Source: JBFGFX01 sp965232455
Lineage (GTDB): Bacteria; Pseudomonadota; Gammaproteobacteria; Steroidobacterales; Woeseiaceae
DNA: 64,000 nucleotides
Direction: 5' to 3'
Assembly: GCA_965232455.1 (NCBI GenBank)
Contig: OZ246981.1
Coordinates: 4,960,001 to 5,024,000 of the forward strand
Under the pieces are notes generated by a model. The model did not search any database, was not told where the DNA came from, and saw nothing but the letters and a program-made list of their open reading frames with translations. The position numbers and the translations under genes were made by a program. Below, piece after piece: positions 26,257 through 36,526 of the stretch. Each line of letters begins with the position of its first letter. Within the stretch, counting starts at the first letter, position 1.

Positions 26257-29200
26257 TCAAGCGCCGGCGGGGCTTTCTTCGGGCGTTTTTGCGGGCCGGT
26301 TTCGCCACAGCCCCCTAGCGTTGAAACACTGCCATACCCACGGCAACCACCGTAACAACGCAAACGACAGCCATAGGGCCCAAGCCAGTATCAATACCTT
26401 GTACGTCCATATCGGCAACGAAATCGCCGACGCCTGGGGCAGTACGGCGTCGCTGCGGTCCGAAAACCAATTCAGGCTGCTGGCAAACGAACCGTGGCCG
26501 GTAACGTGCATGTCTGGTGTTCCCAACAGCCCCTGCGGCACCGCCGTGATGACGGTAACGAGCGCCGCGACGGTAATCAGCGCAAACAGGACCTGAGCGA
26601 GGTCGTACCGCCACCACGACACCTCGCCCGACCACCTGCCGCGCAGGCCGGACGCCAGCAGCCAAAAAACGACGAACATCAACACCGGCCAGGAAAACGT
26701 GCTGAAGCCCAGGCCGAGCAGCAGCCATTGTCGCGTCGTGAGCGGCGTAAGCTTCAATCGCCCGAGGATCAGCGCGAACAGAATCATTGCGGCGAGCTCG
26801 GACCAGTACAGAATTGCAGGTCCCAGAACGGGTCCGGTCGTTGCAAGAACCCAGCGGCTGTTCGGCAGGTTCATGCGGAGATCGATGTTGCTGGACGGTG
26901 CGCCCAGGCCGACCGTCGGCGTGCGCGCACGAGCGCCAATCTCGACCGGCTGCATCCACTCGATGTCGATTCGGTGTTCGCCGGGCAGGATCGGCACGCT
27001 GAGCGCGCCCTCGACGGCTCGAAGCGGCGAGGTGGCGTCATCCAGGACGACGGACGTGAGCTCCGCGTCCGATGGCAGCGCGATGACGTGCTGCGTGCCG
27101 CGAGTCGCCCGGTACGCCAGCGAGAGACTCGAGTTGCGCGAACGTTCGCCCACGGCAACGCTCAGGTCGACGCGGTCAAACGCGATCGTGCCGCCAGTGG
27201 TCGCCTCGGGCCGATCGACGGCAAGGTTCAGCGATTCGCCGGCGCGGGGATAAAACTCGGCGATTCGGGCGCCGTATCCTTCCGATTCCGGGTTGCTCTC
27301 CGGCACACCGGCGGACGCCACCCGCCACACATGACCGATCGCGACTCTCCAGACCTCCTTCCAGGGCGCCTCCGCCGGGGCGGTCAGCGTCAGCGGTGTG
27401 CTGCGTGGCAGGTTGGATTCCCATTGAACAGTGTCTTGATCCGGGTTCATCGAAATCGTGATTTCACCGTTGCCGACCGGTAGATCTTCGGTAAGCACCG
27501 ACTCGCCTTCGAGTAGCGGGATGCGAATGGTCAGTGCGCCCTGCTCCGGCGCGACGCGCGTCAGCACGGTCGTGACCGTCCAGTCGAGCCCGAGGTCGAC
27601 GTTCCGCTCCACGCGGACAAACGTCGGGAAACGATTGTTTTCCCAGCGGGCCTCGGTCCCGGGAGCGTCTTCCTCCTGGAAGCGGGTGAGCTGCAATGAA
27701 CCCGTAACCAATCTGCGGTCCTGCACGCCGGCGACAAACCAGCCATCCGCATTGACGTCGATGATGCGTGGGACGCCCGGAAACGGCACGGAGACGCTGT
27801 CGACCGGCGGAAGCGGTCCGGACAGGTTGACCGTGTGCCGACCGTTCGCGACTTCGATCCAGAGCGCGTCGTCGTTGGCGCGGTAGACGTGCGGTACCGG
27901 ACCGCCGTCCATCCGCACATCTTGCGGGCGCCAGCCGCCAAGCGATCCGGGAAGCGCAATCGCAACGCCTTCCAGCGCATGTACCTGAAGCTCTATGCTC
28001 AACGAATCGGGTGAGACGTCGACATTGGCGGCCGTCACCTCGGCGCAATTCGGGACGCAGGGCGGCGGCTCCAGCAATCGCTGTTCGAGCTCGAGTAGAA
28101 TCTCGGCCGAAGGCGTATCCGCACGGGCGTCGTCGATCGGGGCGGCCAGTCCACACGACAAAACCAGCCCCAGCGCTGCAATTTGCGCGCCGGTAACGCC
28201 ACCGTTCGCCGGGAGTATCCTGGCTGGCCACCGCCAGCGCTTGTTGAACGCTTCCAGCGCGAACAGCGCCGCGAACCCCAGGACCAGAAATACCTCGACG
28301 AAACGGAGTGCGCTCACCAGCCAGCGGGGCATGATGACGAGGCGCATCGTGTTTTCCGGATCGATCGGGCCGTTCCAACCCAGCTCATAGGTGTTCCATC
28401 GCCAATTCGGGCGGCCGGGTCCGGCCCTGACCACCGCGTTCGGTGCGTAACGCGCATAACTTCGCGCTGCGCCGGTTACGATAACTTCTTCGATGGCGTC
28501 CGGAGCCGACTCCAGCATTACGCTTCTAGGTGCGTCCCCCAGCGCCTGCGGATCGCCGGCGCCGTACAGCGTTGCCTGCCGCTGCATGACAGCCCTTTCG
28601 AGCACGCCCGGTGCGTGCAGACCCCGTTGCGACTCCAGCTGCGGGAACAGGCCGGTCCGGAGTTCCCCCGCGACAAACGGCACGAGCAACATGGCCAGCG
28701 CGGCGACGCTGAATCCCCGGTACATGACGGCGGTTTTGCGCAAACGTCCGGCGGGCGCTACGCGCGCGAGCGCCACGGCCACCAGAAGGTTGAGCCATAC
28801 CCACTGCGGTGCGTTTATCTCGTGCCAGGACAGGAGCAGGGCAAAAAACGCGACGCCGCCGGCCGCCCGGCCGAACAAACGCAGTGCGGCGATCGTCGTG
28901 ATCAGGACCAGAAAGAAGTCGCGCAGCTGCCAGCGATCGACCCAGGCGCCGGGGGACTGATCGGCGCCGATCGCCGCCAGCAGTTTGTGTCCCGGCGGCA
29001 GATACAAGGTCGTGTCGATGCCCGCGAATCGAGCCTGCCATCCGGCGGCGGCCATGGCGCCGCGGGTTTCACTACGACCGTCGGCTTCCAATAGCAAATC
29101 GCTGCTTCGGAGCTCGACTCCCACCGACGATGCTTCATCGCCGAGGGTCACCAACAGGCTTTCACCGTTCTCCTCGGCGCTGTGCACTTCATAGGGTGCC

Positions 29201-30363
29201 GCCATGTCGAGACGCCAGCCGCTTCGCATCTCGCCTTCGATCGTGTCGCTGACGGAAAACCCATTGCCATCGAAATCGAGCCACATCCGGCGGGTGAGCC
29301 ATAGCTGATTGTCCGTTGACGAAATGCCCCGATTCCGTTCGACGATCGAAAGCGATTCGCCGCCGGCAATCTGAAAGGCCGGCAGCTCTTCCCAGCCGTC
29401 GGGAACGTCGACCTGCAACGGATCCACCGCGGCGAGGCCTTCGGCAAACGTCACGCGCAGGCGGTCGTTGCCCATGTAACTCCATATCTCGGTCTCCGGA
29501 AGATTCGTTCTGCCGGTGGGCAGGCCGACCGATTCCAATACACCTTCACCGCGGGCAAGCAGGCGGATCTCCCAGCTGCCCGGCCGCACCTGTACGCGCA
29601 GGTTGCCGCCCGGTTCCAGCCGCGCCGGCAGCGTGCTCTCGAACCGCAACGGTGTAAAGCCCTCGGGCAGCGCGGGTCCCATGATTTCTTCCCGGACGCT
29701 TCCGGACACCTCGAGAGTGATGACCGTCACGATTCGCGTCGGCACGTCGTCGTGGACCAGCCGGTATACCGTCGTCACCAGCGAGTCTTCCGCCGCTTCC
29801 TCCGCCTCGGGCTCGCCCAACCAGACGCCGTTGCCGTTTCGATCGGGTCGCGGCACCCGTTCGCCGTTCACCGTCAGGGTCAGCAAGCCGCTTTGCCGGG
29901 GTATGCGCAGCGTGCGCGGCCGATCCGTCCAGGCGAAACGTCCCGCGATCGTGTGCCGACCCGGCGCCAGTCTCACCATGGGCGCGCCGTTACGCGATAC
30001 CAGTTCGATGCCACTTCCGTTTGCCGTGACCTGCTCCGGCCAAAATCTGCGGTCGCCGGGCAGCGGCAGCCACTGCTCGCCGGCGTAAACGGTCCACGAC
30101 TGACTGAATTGACCGCCGTTGTCGTCAACGCTCAGAGCGAGGGCGCCGGGCCACGCGCAAACAAACGCGTCTCTGTCCGTGCTCCAGCCGTCAAAGAAGA
30201 ACGGACAGCTCAGGTAGTCTTTGTCTTTGAGAACCCAGTCCCGCCAGGGCTCGAGTTCGGGCGGTACGTAGATATCCGCCTGCCGGTTTTGAGCGAGGCC
30301 GCTTCCGGATCCGATAACGGCAAGCAGTAGTAGTGTGAACGTCATCGAGCGATTGCTGGACAT
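26257..30363 (-). CDS. Very large envelope protein of unknown function, 1368 residues
   Basis: A signal peptide (residues 1-25) is followed by about 450 residues of beta-rich exported sequence, with sugar- or carbohydrate-module-like strands (FAWTDRPRTLRIPRQSGLLTLTVNG). A cluster of hydrophobic helices lies near 485-570, a further pair near 690-770, a second long beta-rich region covers 780-1170, and at least five helices fill the C-terminus (1190-1350). It looks like an inner membrane protein with two large periplasmic parts. I do not recognise a named domain. The start follows GAGGAAG. It is divergent from a small membrane protein gene 185 bases away. Confidence 0.8.
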   Translation of the reverse strand: MSSNRSMTFTLLLLAVIGSGSGLAQNRQADIYVPPELEPWRDWVLKDKDYLSCPFFFDGWSTDRDAFVCAWPGALALSVDDNGGQFSQSWTVYAGEQWLPLPGDRRFWPEQVTANGSGIELVSRNGAPMVRLAPGRHTIAGRFAWTDRPRTLRIPRQSGLLTLTVNGERVPRPDRNGNGVWLGEPEAEEAAEDSLVTTVYRLVHDDVPTRIVTVITLEVSGSVREEIMGPALPEGFTPLRFESTLPARLEPGGNLRVQVRPGSWEIRLLARGEGVLESVGLPTGRTNLPETEIWSYMGNDRLRVTFAEGLAAVDPLQVDVPDGWEELPAFQIAGGESLSIVERNRGISSTDNQLWLTRRMWLDFDGNGFSVSDTIEGEMRSGWRLDMAAPYEVHSAEENGESLLVTLGDEASSVGVELRSSDLLLEADGRSETRGAMAAAGWQARFAGIDTTLYLPPGHKLLAAIGADQSPGAWVDRWQLRDFFLVLITTIAALRLFGRAAGGVAFFALLLSWHEINAPQWVWLNLLVAVALARVAPAGRLRKTAVMYRGFSVAALAMLLVPFVAGELRTGLFPQLESQRGLHAPGVLERAVMQRQATLYGAGDPQALGDAPRSVMLESAPDAIEEVIVTGAARSYARYAPNAVVRAGPGRPNWRWNTYELGWNGPIDPENTMRLVIMPRWLVSALRFVEVFLVLGFAALFALEAFNKRWRWPARILPANGGVTGAQIAALGLVLSCGLAAPIDDARADTPSAEILLELEQRLLEPPPCVPNCAEVTAANVDVSPDSLSIELQVHALEGVAIALPGSLGGWRPQDVRMDGGPVPHVYRANDDALWIEVANGRHTVNLSGPLPPVDSVSVPFPGVPRIIDVNADGWFVAGVQDRRLVTGSLQLTRFQEEDAPGTEARWENNRFPTFVRVERNVDLGLDWTVTTVLTRVAPEQGALTIRIPLLEGESVLTEDLPVGNGEITISMNPDQDTVQWESNLPRSTPLTLTAPAEAPWKEVWRVAIGHVWRVASAGVPESNPESEGYGARIAEFYPRAGESLNLAVDRPEATTGGTIAFDRVDLSVAVGERSRNSSLSLAYRATRGTQHVIALPSDAELTSVVLDDATSPLRAVEGALSVPILPGEHRIDIEWMQPVEIGARARTPTVGLGAPSSNIDLRMNLPNSRWVLATTGPVLGPAILYWSELAAMILFALILGRLKLTPLTTRQWLLLGLGFSTFSWPVLMFVVFWLLASGLRGRWSGEVSWWRYDLAQVLFALITVAALVTVITAVPQGLLGTPDMHVTGHGSFASSLNWFSDRSDAVLPQASAISLPIWTYKVLILAWALWLSFALLRWLPWVWQCFNARGLWRNRPAKTPEESPAGA

Positions 30364-30548
30364 ATCTTCCTCACTGGGTGACCTGCCGGGTATCTGCAGC
30401 GTTACTCTAACCGCGGGAGAAGCGGTCCGCTATCCGGGTATCGATCGGGCATGCGTTGACGGCACCCGACCAATTCGTGAACTGTATACGGGATCGTATG
30501 CCAAGCATCTGAAATGATTGCCGAATCCTGTTGACGGAGGTTTGGCCG

Positions 30549-31268
30549 ATGCGCGATCGACTGCTGCTGATGGGCGTGCTGCTTGCGGCGTCGCTGTCCG
30601 CGAGCGCGGCGGAGCCGAACCGCCAGTCGCTGATCGACGCCTGGGCGGACTATATGCCAACGGCTCCGGGGACCGTCGTCTTCGAGGCGCGCGGTGACGA
30701 TTTGTTTTATCTCGAGGACGAGAACCTCCCTTACGCGGGTGAGCTGCGCCTGGTCGGCGCACTCGTACGGCCGGCCGAGGCCGTGTCCGAAGACGCGGAG
30801 TTTACCCATCTCGGCATGCTCGAAATGACCTTGATCGACCTGCCCGCGGAGCGGCTTCAGTCACAGAACTATTATTACTGGTTGGCTGACCGGCAGACGC
30901 TGCACTACTCCGAAACGGAGCAGGCATGGCTTGGCCCCGACGCCTACCGCGAGGCACTGCAGGATTTTTATGCGGGCGACGTTTCATTCGGACCGTTGTC
31001 GTTCATGCTCAACTACGGCATCTGGGTGTTTCTGATCGCTCTGTTGGTCTGGGTTTTCCTGGCGTTCAACAAACAGCATAAAAAAGCGCGCGCGCTAATG
31101 GACGATTCGTCGTCGATCAACCAACTCGCGCGCGAAAACCTGGACCGCAGCGCCGAAATCCAGAAAGAGTCGATCGAGATTACGCGTCAGATGCTGGACG
31201 TCCAGAAAGCCAACACCCGGGTGCTCGAACAGATTCGTGATCGCCTGGACAGCAGCCTGAAACGGTGA
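30549..31268 (+). CDS. Membrane protein with C-terminal coiled coil, unknown function
   Basis: A 239-residue protein with a signal peptide (LLLMGVLLAASLSASAAE), a periplasmic domain of about 130 residues (VFEARGDDLFYLEDENLPYAGELRLVG, NYYYWLADRQTLHYSE), one membrane helix near residue 160 (YGIWVFLIALLVWVFLAF) and a cytosolic helical tail (residues 180-239) with heptad-like spacing. The start at 30549 has GGAGG upstream. Sharing a divergent promoter region with the 1368-residue envelope protein suggests a functional link, which is inference. Confidence 0.75.
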   Translation: MRDRLLLMGVLLAASLSASAAEPNRQSLIDAWADYMPTAPGTVVFEARGDDLFYLEDENLPYAGELRLVGALVRPAEAVSEDAEFTHLGMLEMTLIDLPAERLQSQNYYYWLADRQTLHYSETEQAWLGPDAYREALQDFYAGDVSFGPLSFMLNYGIWVFLIALLVWVFLAFNKQHKKARALMDDSSSINQLARENLDRSAEIQKESIEITRQMLDVQKANTRVLEQIRDRLDSSLKR

Positions 31269-31311
31269 CCCGGTAGACGGCCGGTCTGCGGCGGCGTCAA
31301 AACTTCGTGAA

Positions 31312-33132
31312 CTAAGGCTGAGTTGCCAATGCGGCCGGGTTTTCCGCGTCGCCGAGCTTGTCGTTCAGCCAGCTGCGGACCGCCCGACAGTACGCGCTTT
31401 TCGCAACGTCGAGCTCGAACAGCTGAGAATACTGGTTCAGTTTCTCGAACCCTGCGTTGACGAGCTTCAGCGCATAATCTTCCTCCAGTGCGACGCTCGC
31501 GCCGAAGTCATCGAGCAGGTTGCGAAGCGCCGATGTGAAGTCCTCGTCCGACCGTTCCAGAAAAAGGTCGCACAGCCGGTTCGAGAAAACGGCCAGATCG
31601 CGTATCCGTTCGTCGTCGCCGGCCGGTTCGGACACGGGTCCCGGCGGCCGTCCCTTGATGGCGTCGACGATGGAGTGGGGCAAACCCCAGCTACCCGCCA
31701 CCGCGGCGCCGAGGTCGGCGTAACTTACGCCCAGTACGCCGCGAGAGGCCGCCGGTTTGTCAAGCTGCCTCGATTCCCGAAGCGCTGTGATTTCGTCGAA
31801 CTCGTCCGCGAAATAGTAGATGACGAGATTCTCGCCGAGGTTCTGGCACATACCGCAGATGAACGCTTCCTCGACGTCGGGCAGGTGCGAACGTCGCGCG
31901 AGGTGGCGGGCAATCAAACCGCTCAGGAACGACTTGATCATCGAGTCCCGCAGCACCGCCGAGTCTCCCTTGAGATGCCCGAACAGCGTCAGGCTGTTCG
32001 CGGTCATGCGAACGGTCTGAACGCCGAGGAACACGACGGCCTGTGAGATGCTGGTCACCTCGGAGCTCCGGCTGCCGTAGTATGCGGAGTTGACGAGTTT
32101 CAGCAGCTTGCTTGTCAGCGCGAGGTCCCTGAGGATGACGTTGGCCAGCTTATCGGCTGACGCGTTGGATCCGTCACCGGCAAGCCTGTTTATGTCGGCA
32201 AGCGTGCTCGAGATTGTCGGAAAGTCCTGTTTGCGTTGCATCCGGCGCATCAGGAAGTCGATCGTGCTGTGGGTCGAGCCCGCGCCATCCACTCTGTCGC
32301 CAAGGTTCGATTCTTTCAGGAAAAGCTCGAACGCTTCGTTCATGACGGAGCAGTTCGTGTATCGTCCTTCTCGCTCTTTCTCGAATGCGCCGGCGAGAAA
32401 TTGCGCGAACGCCTGTCCGTGCGGATGAGCGTTCAAAACGCTCAGGTCGATGGCGGCGGAAACTATCCGGTCTCGGATGTCCTCGAACGCGGTACCGCGC
32501 ATTGCGTGGCGTCCGGTGATCAGCTCGTAGAACGTGCTCCCAAGCGCAAACACGTCGGTCCAGGTGCCGAGCGGCTCACCCAGAAAGTGCTCCGGCGTCA
32601 TGTAGCGGAGCGTGCCGCTCGCCATCTCTCCGCCCTCCGGCACGCAACTCGCGAACTGCGCAAGTCCGAAATCCATGATGCGCGGTGTCCCTTCTCTATC
32701 GACGAGGATGTTGCGGCTACTCAGATCGAGGTGCAGGATCTCGGAGGAATGCGCGGCAGCCAGCGCTTTGAGGATCGCGGAAAAAAGCGGGACGGCACCC
32801 TCGATCGTGTAGGGACCGCGAGACTTCAGAACCTGGTCCAGCGTGTCTCCCTCAACGTACTCGAAAACCAGATAGGGGCCGATGTCACACTCACCGGCAT
32901 CGTAGATCGGTACGATATTCGGATGATTGAGCTTGCTTGCGATCACAGCCTCGAGCGGCGCACCGTTGTCGCTTTTGCTGTTCAGCTCGGTCTGCGACGG
33001 CGTTAGCACTTTGATCGCGACGCAACGGTCGAGCACCGGATCTTTGCCCAGATAGACCCTGCCCTGAGATCCCTTTCCCAGAGTTTTCAGGATCTCGAAT
33101 CGGCCGATCGTACAACCCGCACCGTCAGTCAT
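31312..33132 (-). CDS. Serine/threonine protein kinase fused to an HDOD domain
   Basis: A 606-residue cytosolic protein. Residues 10-270 are a Hanks-type kinase: glycine loop GKGSQG, Lys41 in VAIK, catalytic loop HLDLSSRN (134-141), DFG at 154-156, and APE-like TPEH. The Arg of HRD is Leu and the Lys of DLKPEN is Ser, but the catalytic Asp and the Asn remain. Residues 300-520 are an HDOD module (FPTISSTLADINRLA, ANVILRDLALTSKLLKLVNSAYYG, ISQAVVFLGVQTVR), usually a signalling platform. The ATG at 33132 is chosen over 33231. It converges on the preceding plus-strand gene. Confidence 0.88.
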   Translation of the reverse strand: MTDGAGCTIGRFEILKTLGKGSQGRVYLGKDPVLDRCVAIKVLTPSQTELNSKSDNGAPLEAVIASKLNHPNIVPIYDAGECDIGPYLVFEYVEGDTLDQVLKSRGPYTIEGAVPLFSAILKALAAAHSSEILHLDLSSRNILVDREGTPRIMDFGLAQFASCVPEGGEMASGTLRYMTPEHFLGEPLGTWTDVFALGSTFYELITGRHAMRGTAFEDIRDRIVSAAIDLSVLNAHPHGQAFAQFLAGAFEKEREGRYTNCSVMNEAFELFLKESNLGDRVDGAGSTHSTIDFLMRRMQRKQDFPTISSTLADINRLAGDGSNASADKLANVILRDLALTSKLLKLVNSAYYGSRSSEVTSISQAVVFLGVQTVRMTANSLTLFGHLKGDSAVLRDSMIKSFLSGLIARHLARRSHLPDVEEAFICGMCQNLGENLVIYYFADEFDEITALRESRQLDKPAASRGVLGVSYADLGAAVAGSWGLPHSIVDAIKGRPPGPVSEPAGDDERIRDLAVFSNRLCDLFLERSDEDFTSALRNLLDDFGASVALEEDYALKLVNAGFEKLNQYSQLFELDVAKSAYCRAVRSWLNDKLGDAENPAALATQP

Positions 33133-33420
33133 CGTTTGCCTGCATTGAAGAGCACCGCCCACCGCGTTGGGGGTGCCGCGCACCATCACCCGCGATTTCA
33201 GGTCACGGGCTCCTGCCCGTGGTAGCGACAATTCGGGTGTTTTCTTTAGCCGAGACGCGGAGGAGGCGTTTTATTGCACGGGCCCTGTCAGGATTGGGTC
33301 GTTTCGACCGCAAAGATCGCTACCGGTCTTTCGACCGCGGGTCCGCGGGACTGCCGCGTATACAGCATCGGCGGGTTCTCCGGAATTGACGGCCATCGCA
33401 TTTCGTGATTCGCTCTCGCC

Positions 33421-35040
33421 ATGACTGATTCAGATGCAACAAAAGACGCCCGGGTCGCCGGGCGCGAATCCTCCGCCGAATCCAGCCGCATCACCCGTTT
33501 CCTCAAAGTCGTGGAGTGGCTCGGCAACGCGCTGCCGCATCCCGTTACGCTGTTCGCGCTTTTTGCCCTGGGCGTCGTTTTGTTGAGTGGGATTCTCGGA
33601 GCCCTCGAGGTATCGGTGGTCGATCCACGGCCGGAAGGAGCGAGGGACCGTGCACCGAACGGTTTGATCGAGGTCGTCAGCCTGCTCAACGCGGACGGGC
33701 TCAGGCTCATCGTGTTGAACCTGGTCAAAAACTTCACGGATTTTGCGCCGTTGGGTACGGTGCTGGTAGCGCTGCTCGGTGTCGGAGTTGCTGAACGCTC
33801 GGGTTTGATTACCGCGTTCATTCGCCGCATGGTATTGCAGGCGAGTCCCAGGGTCGTCACCGTGGTGATCGTATTTGCCGGCGTTCTGTCCAACACGGCG
33901 TCGGAGATGGGTTACGTCGTTCTCGTGCCGCTGGCCGCGGTCGTGTTCTATTCGCTGGGCCGCCATCCGCTGGCGGGATTGGCGGCCGCGTTTGCCGGTG
34001 TGTCGGGCGGTTATAGCGCCAATTTGCTGCTGGGCACCGTCGACCCGCTGTTGGCGGGCATTACCCAGGAAGCGTCGCAATTGATCGACTCCGGATACAT
34101 CGTTGACGCCACCGCCAATTGGTTTTTCATGATCGCGAGCACGTTCTTGGTCACGGTGATTGCGAGCGTGATAAGTATCAAAATCGTCGAGCCGTCTCTT
34201 GGCGTCTACGAAAAGGGGCAAGCGGATCTGGGTGACATCGAGGCGCAGAGTTTCGAGCCGCTGACCGATCTGGAGAAGCGCGGAATGCGGTACGCCGGAA
34301 TCGCCGTATTGGCGCTGAGTATTCTGATTGCCCTGCTAGTGGTTCCGGAAGGCGCCGTCCTGCGAAATCCGGAAACCGGTGCGGTCCGCGGCTCGCCGTT
34401 CCTGCGCGGCATCGTGAGTTTCATATTCGTGTTTTTCCTGGTGCCCGGCGTGGTTTACGGAAAGGTCGTCGGCACGATCAATAACGATCGGGACGTCATC
34501 AATGCGATGGCGCACGCAATGAGCACGCTCGGCCTGTACATCGTGCTCGTGTTTTTTGCGGCACAGTTCGTCAAGTTTTTCGCCTGGACAAACCTCGGGT
34601 CGGTCACGGCGGTCGCGGGCGCAAACTTCCTTCAAAACATCGGCCTGACCGGCCCCATCATATTTTTCTTTTTTATTCTGGTCTGCGCGTTTATCAATTT
34701 GATGCTGGGTTCTGCGTCGGCGCAGTGGGCGGTCACGGCGCCGATATTTGTGCCGATGCTGATGCTGTTGGGCTACAGCCCCGAAGTCATCCAGGCCGCG
34801 TACCGGATTGGCGATTCCAGCACCAATATCATTACGCCGATGATGAGCTATTTTGGACTGATCATGGCGTTCGTGGCCAAGTATGTTCCAAAGGCCGGCG
34901 TCGGCACGTTGATTGCAATGATGCTTCCCTATTCCGTTGCGTTTCTGATCTGTTGGTCCCTGTTCTTTTTCATTTGGGTGTTCGTGGCTGGATTGCCTGT
35001 CGGTCCTGCATCGCCGACCTATTATCCGGTGGGAGGATGA
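33421..35040 (+). CDS. AbgT family transporter
   Basis: A 539-residue, multi-pass inner membrane protein of the AbgT/MtrF family. Typical segments are WLGNALPHPVTLFALFALGVV near the N-terminus, FAPLGTVLVALLGVGVAERSGL, NTASEMGYVVLVPLAAVVF, and the C-terminal hairpin region GSASAQWAVTAPIFVPMLMLLGYSPE with RIGDSSTNIITPMMSYFG. E. coli AbgT imports p-aminobenzoyl-glutamate; others export sulfonamides. The substrate here is not known. No ribosome binding site is obvious before the ATG at 33421. Confidence 0.92.
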   Translation: MTDSDATKDARVAGRESSAESSRITRFLKVVEWLGNALPHPVTLFALFALGVVLLSGILGALEVSVVDPRPEGARDRAPNGLIEVVSLLNADGLRLIVLNLVKNFTDFAPLGTVLVALLGVGVAERSGLITAFIRRMVLQASPRVVTVVIVFAGVLSNTASEMGYVVLVPLAAVVFYSLGRHPLAGLAAAFAGVSGGYSANLLLGTVDPLLAGITQEASQLIDSGYIVDATANWFFMIASTFLVTVIASVISIKIVEPSLGVYEKGQADLGDIEAQSFEPLTDLEKRGMRYAGIAVLALSILIALLVVPEGAVLRNPETGAVRGSPFLRGIVSFIFVFFLVPGVVYGKVVGTINNDRDVINAMAHAMSTLGLYIVLVFFAAQFVKFFAWTNLGSVTAVAGANFLQNIGLTGPIIFFFFILVCAFINLMLGSASAQWAVTAPIFVPMLMLLGYSPEVIQAAYRIGDSSTNIITPMMSYFGLIMAFVAKYVPKAGVGTLIAMMLPYSVAFLICWSLFFFIWVFVAGLPVGPASPTYYPVGG

Positions 35041-35138
35041 CCACACAACTGTTCAAAGTGTGGCTTCCGTACCCTATAAATCCGTTCGTAACGGGATAAT
35101 ATTGCCGGGTAATACGGCACCAACAGGATGAACGGAAA

Positions 35139-36455
35139 ATGGGGATATGGTCGCAGGCCAGCTCGCTGGCGGAACAAACGCCCGAAGATCGCAACAAGTA
35201 CGTCGATTTCCTGCGCGCCGTTTCGATCCTTTTTGTGATTACCGGGCACTGGTTGATTGCAACCGTGTACTTCGACAACGGATCACTGACACCCGGTGAC
35301 CTGTTGGACACGCAGCCGTGGACCCGCTGGCTGACCTGGCTTTTTCAGGTCATGCCCATCTTTTTTATCGTCGGCGGGTACGCGAATGCGGTGTCTCTCG
35401 ACAGCGCCCGGCGTAAGAACGTCGACTATGCGGGCTGGCTGGCGGCCCGCCTGAATCGTCTCGTGACGCCGGTTCTCGTGTTGATACTGGCCTGGGCGGC
35501 GCTCGCGCTGATCATGAAATTCCTCGGCGTGCGCGCCGAGGTCATCCAGTTTGCGTCCCAGGCGTCGTTGATCCCGATCTGGTTTCTGGCGATCTACATC
35601 ATGGTGGTCATTCTCGCGCCGGCAACACACGCGGCCTGGCGACGCTGGGGCTATTGGTCGTTTGCTGTCTTCGCGGCCTTTGCGGCGATGGTTGATCTGG
35701 CGTACTTCACGACGAATATGCAGTGGCTCGGCTGGACGAACTACTTTTGGGTGTGGCTGTCGGTTCATCAGCTCGGTTATGCATGGCGCGGTGAACGACT
35801 CGGCAGCGCGGCACATCTTCTGGCGTTTTCTGTCGTTGGCGCGGCGGCGCTGATGCTGATGATATTCGAGGGGCCGTACCCGCTTGCAATGGCCGGTTCG
35901 CCGGGTGAGGGCGTCAGCAACACGCTTCCGCCGAAGGCAACTCTGATCGCGCTTGGCGTGCTGCAATTCGGGTTACTCCTGTCGATCGAAAAGCCGATGC
36001 GTCGTTTGTTGCGCAGTTTAGGTTTGTGGACGGCAACGGTCCTCATCAACAGCATGATCATGACGATCTATTTGTGGCATATCACCGTGATGATCATCGT
36101 CATCGGGCTGGCGTTTCTTGCGGGTGGGTTTGGCTTGGGTTACGAACCCGGAAGCGGTGAATGGTGGCAGACCAGGCCCGTCTGGATACTGGTGCTCTAT
36201 GCATTTCTATTGCCAATCGCGCTGCTGATTGCGCCGCTCGAGCGCCGTTCGATTCCGAAAGACGTGCCCGTGCCGGCCGCGCCGCGACAGATAGCCGGCG
36301 CGGCAATGATTTGTCTGGGGATTGCGTTTCTCGCGCGCTTCGGATATGGCGGAGGGCCGTTCCCGGGATTCGACATCATGTCGTTCGGCCTGGTGGTCGG
36401 CGGCTCCGGCGTCAGCGGGTTGTTGCCGGTGCCCTGGCGCAAAAACGGGCCATAG
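35139..36455 (+). CDS. Acyltransferase family 3 membrane protein
   Basis: A 438-residue protein with about ten hydrophobic helices and the acyltransferase-3 marks: YVDFLRAVSILFVITGHWLIA, where the Arg and His form the known active-site pair, and later MPIFFIVGGYANA. Such proteins transfer acetyl or other acyl groups to carbohydrates or peptidoglycan at the inner membrane. The target is unknown, as no polysaccharide genes are nearby. An AGGA lies about ten bases upstream. A short hairpin (CCACAC/GTGTGG, 35041-35063) follows the AbgT stop. Confidence 0.85.
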   Translation: MGIWSQASSLAEQTPEDRNKYVDFLRAVSILFVITGHWLIATVYFDNGSLTPGDLLDTQPWTRWLTWLFQVMPIFFIVGGYANAVSLDSARRKNVDYAGWLAARLNRLVTPVLVLILAWAALALIMKFLGVRAEVIQFASQASLIPIWFLAIYIMVVILAPATHAAWRRWGYWSFAVFAAFAAMVDLAYFTTNMQWLGWTNYFWVWLSVHQLGYAWRGERLGSAAHLLAFSVVGAAALMLMIFEGPYPLAMAGSPGEGVSNTLPPKATLIALGVLQFGLLLSIEKPMRRLLRSLGLWTATVLINSMIMTIYLWHITVMIIVIGLAFLAGGFGLGYEPGSGEWWQTRPVWILVLYAFLLPIALLIAPLERRSIPKDVPVPAAPRQIAGAAMICLGIAFLARFGYGGGPFPGFDIMSFGLVVGGSGVSGLLPVPWRKNGP

Positions 36456-36526
36456 GACGTCCGCGTGGACCGCTTGGGAGCTGTGTTGCAGCCGAGAGCG
36501 GGAATCCGTCAGGCTGGCGATCCCCG

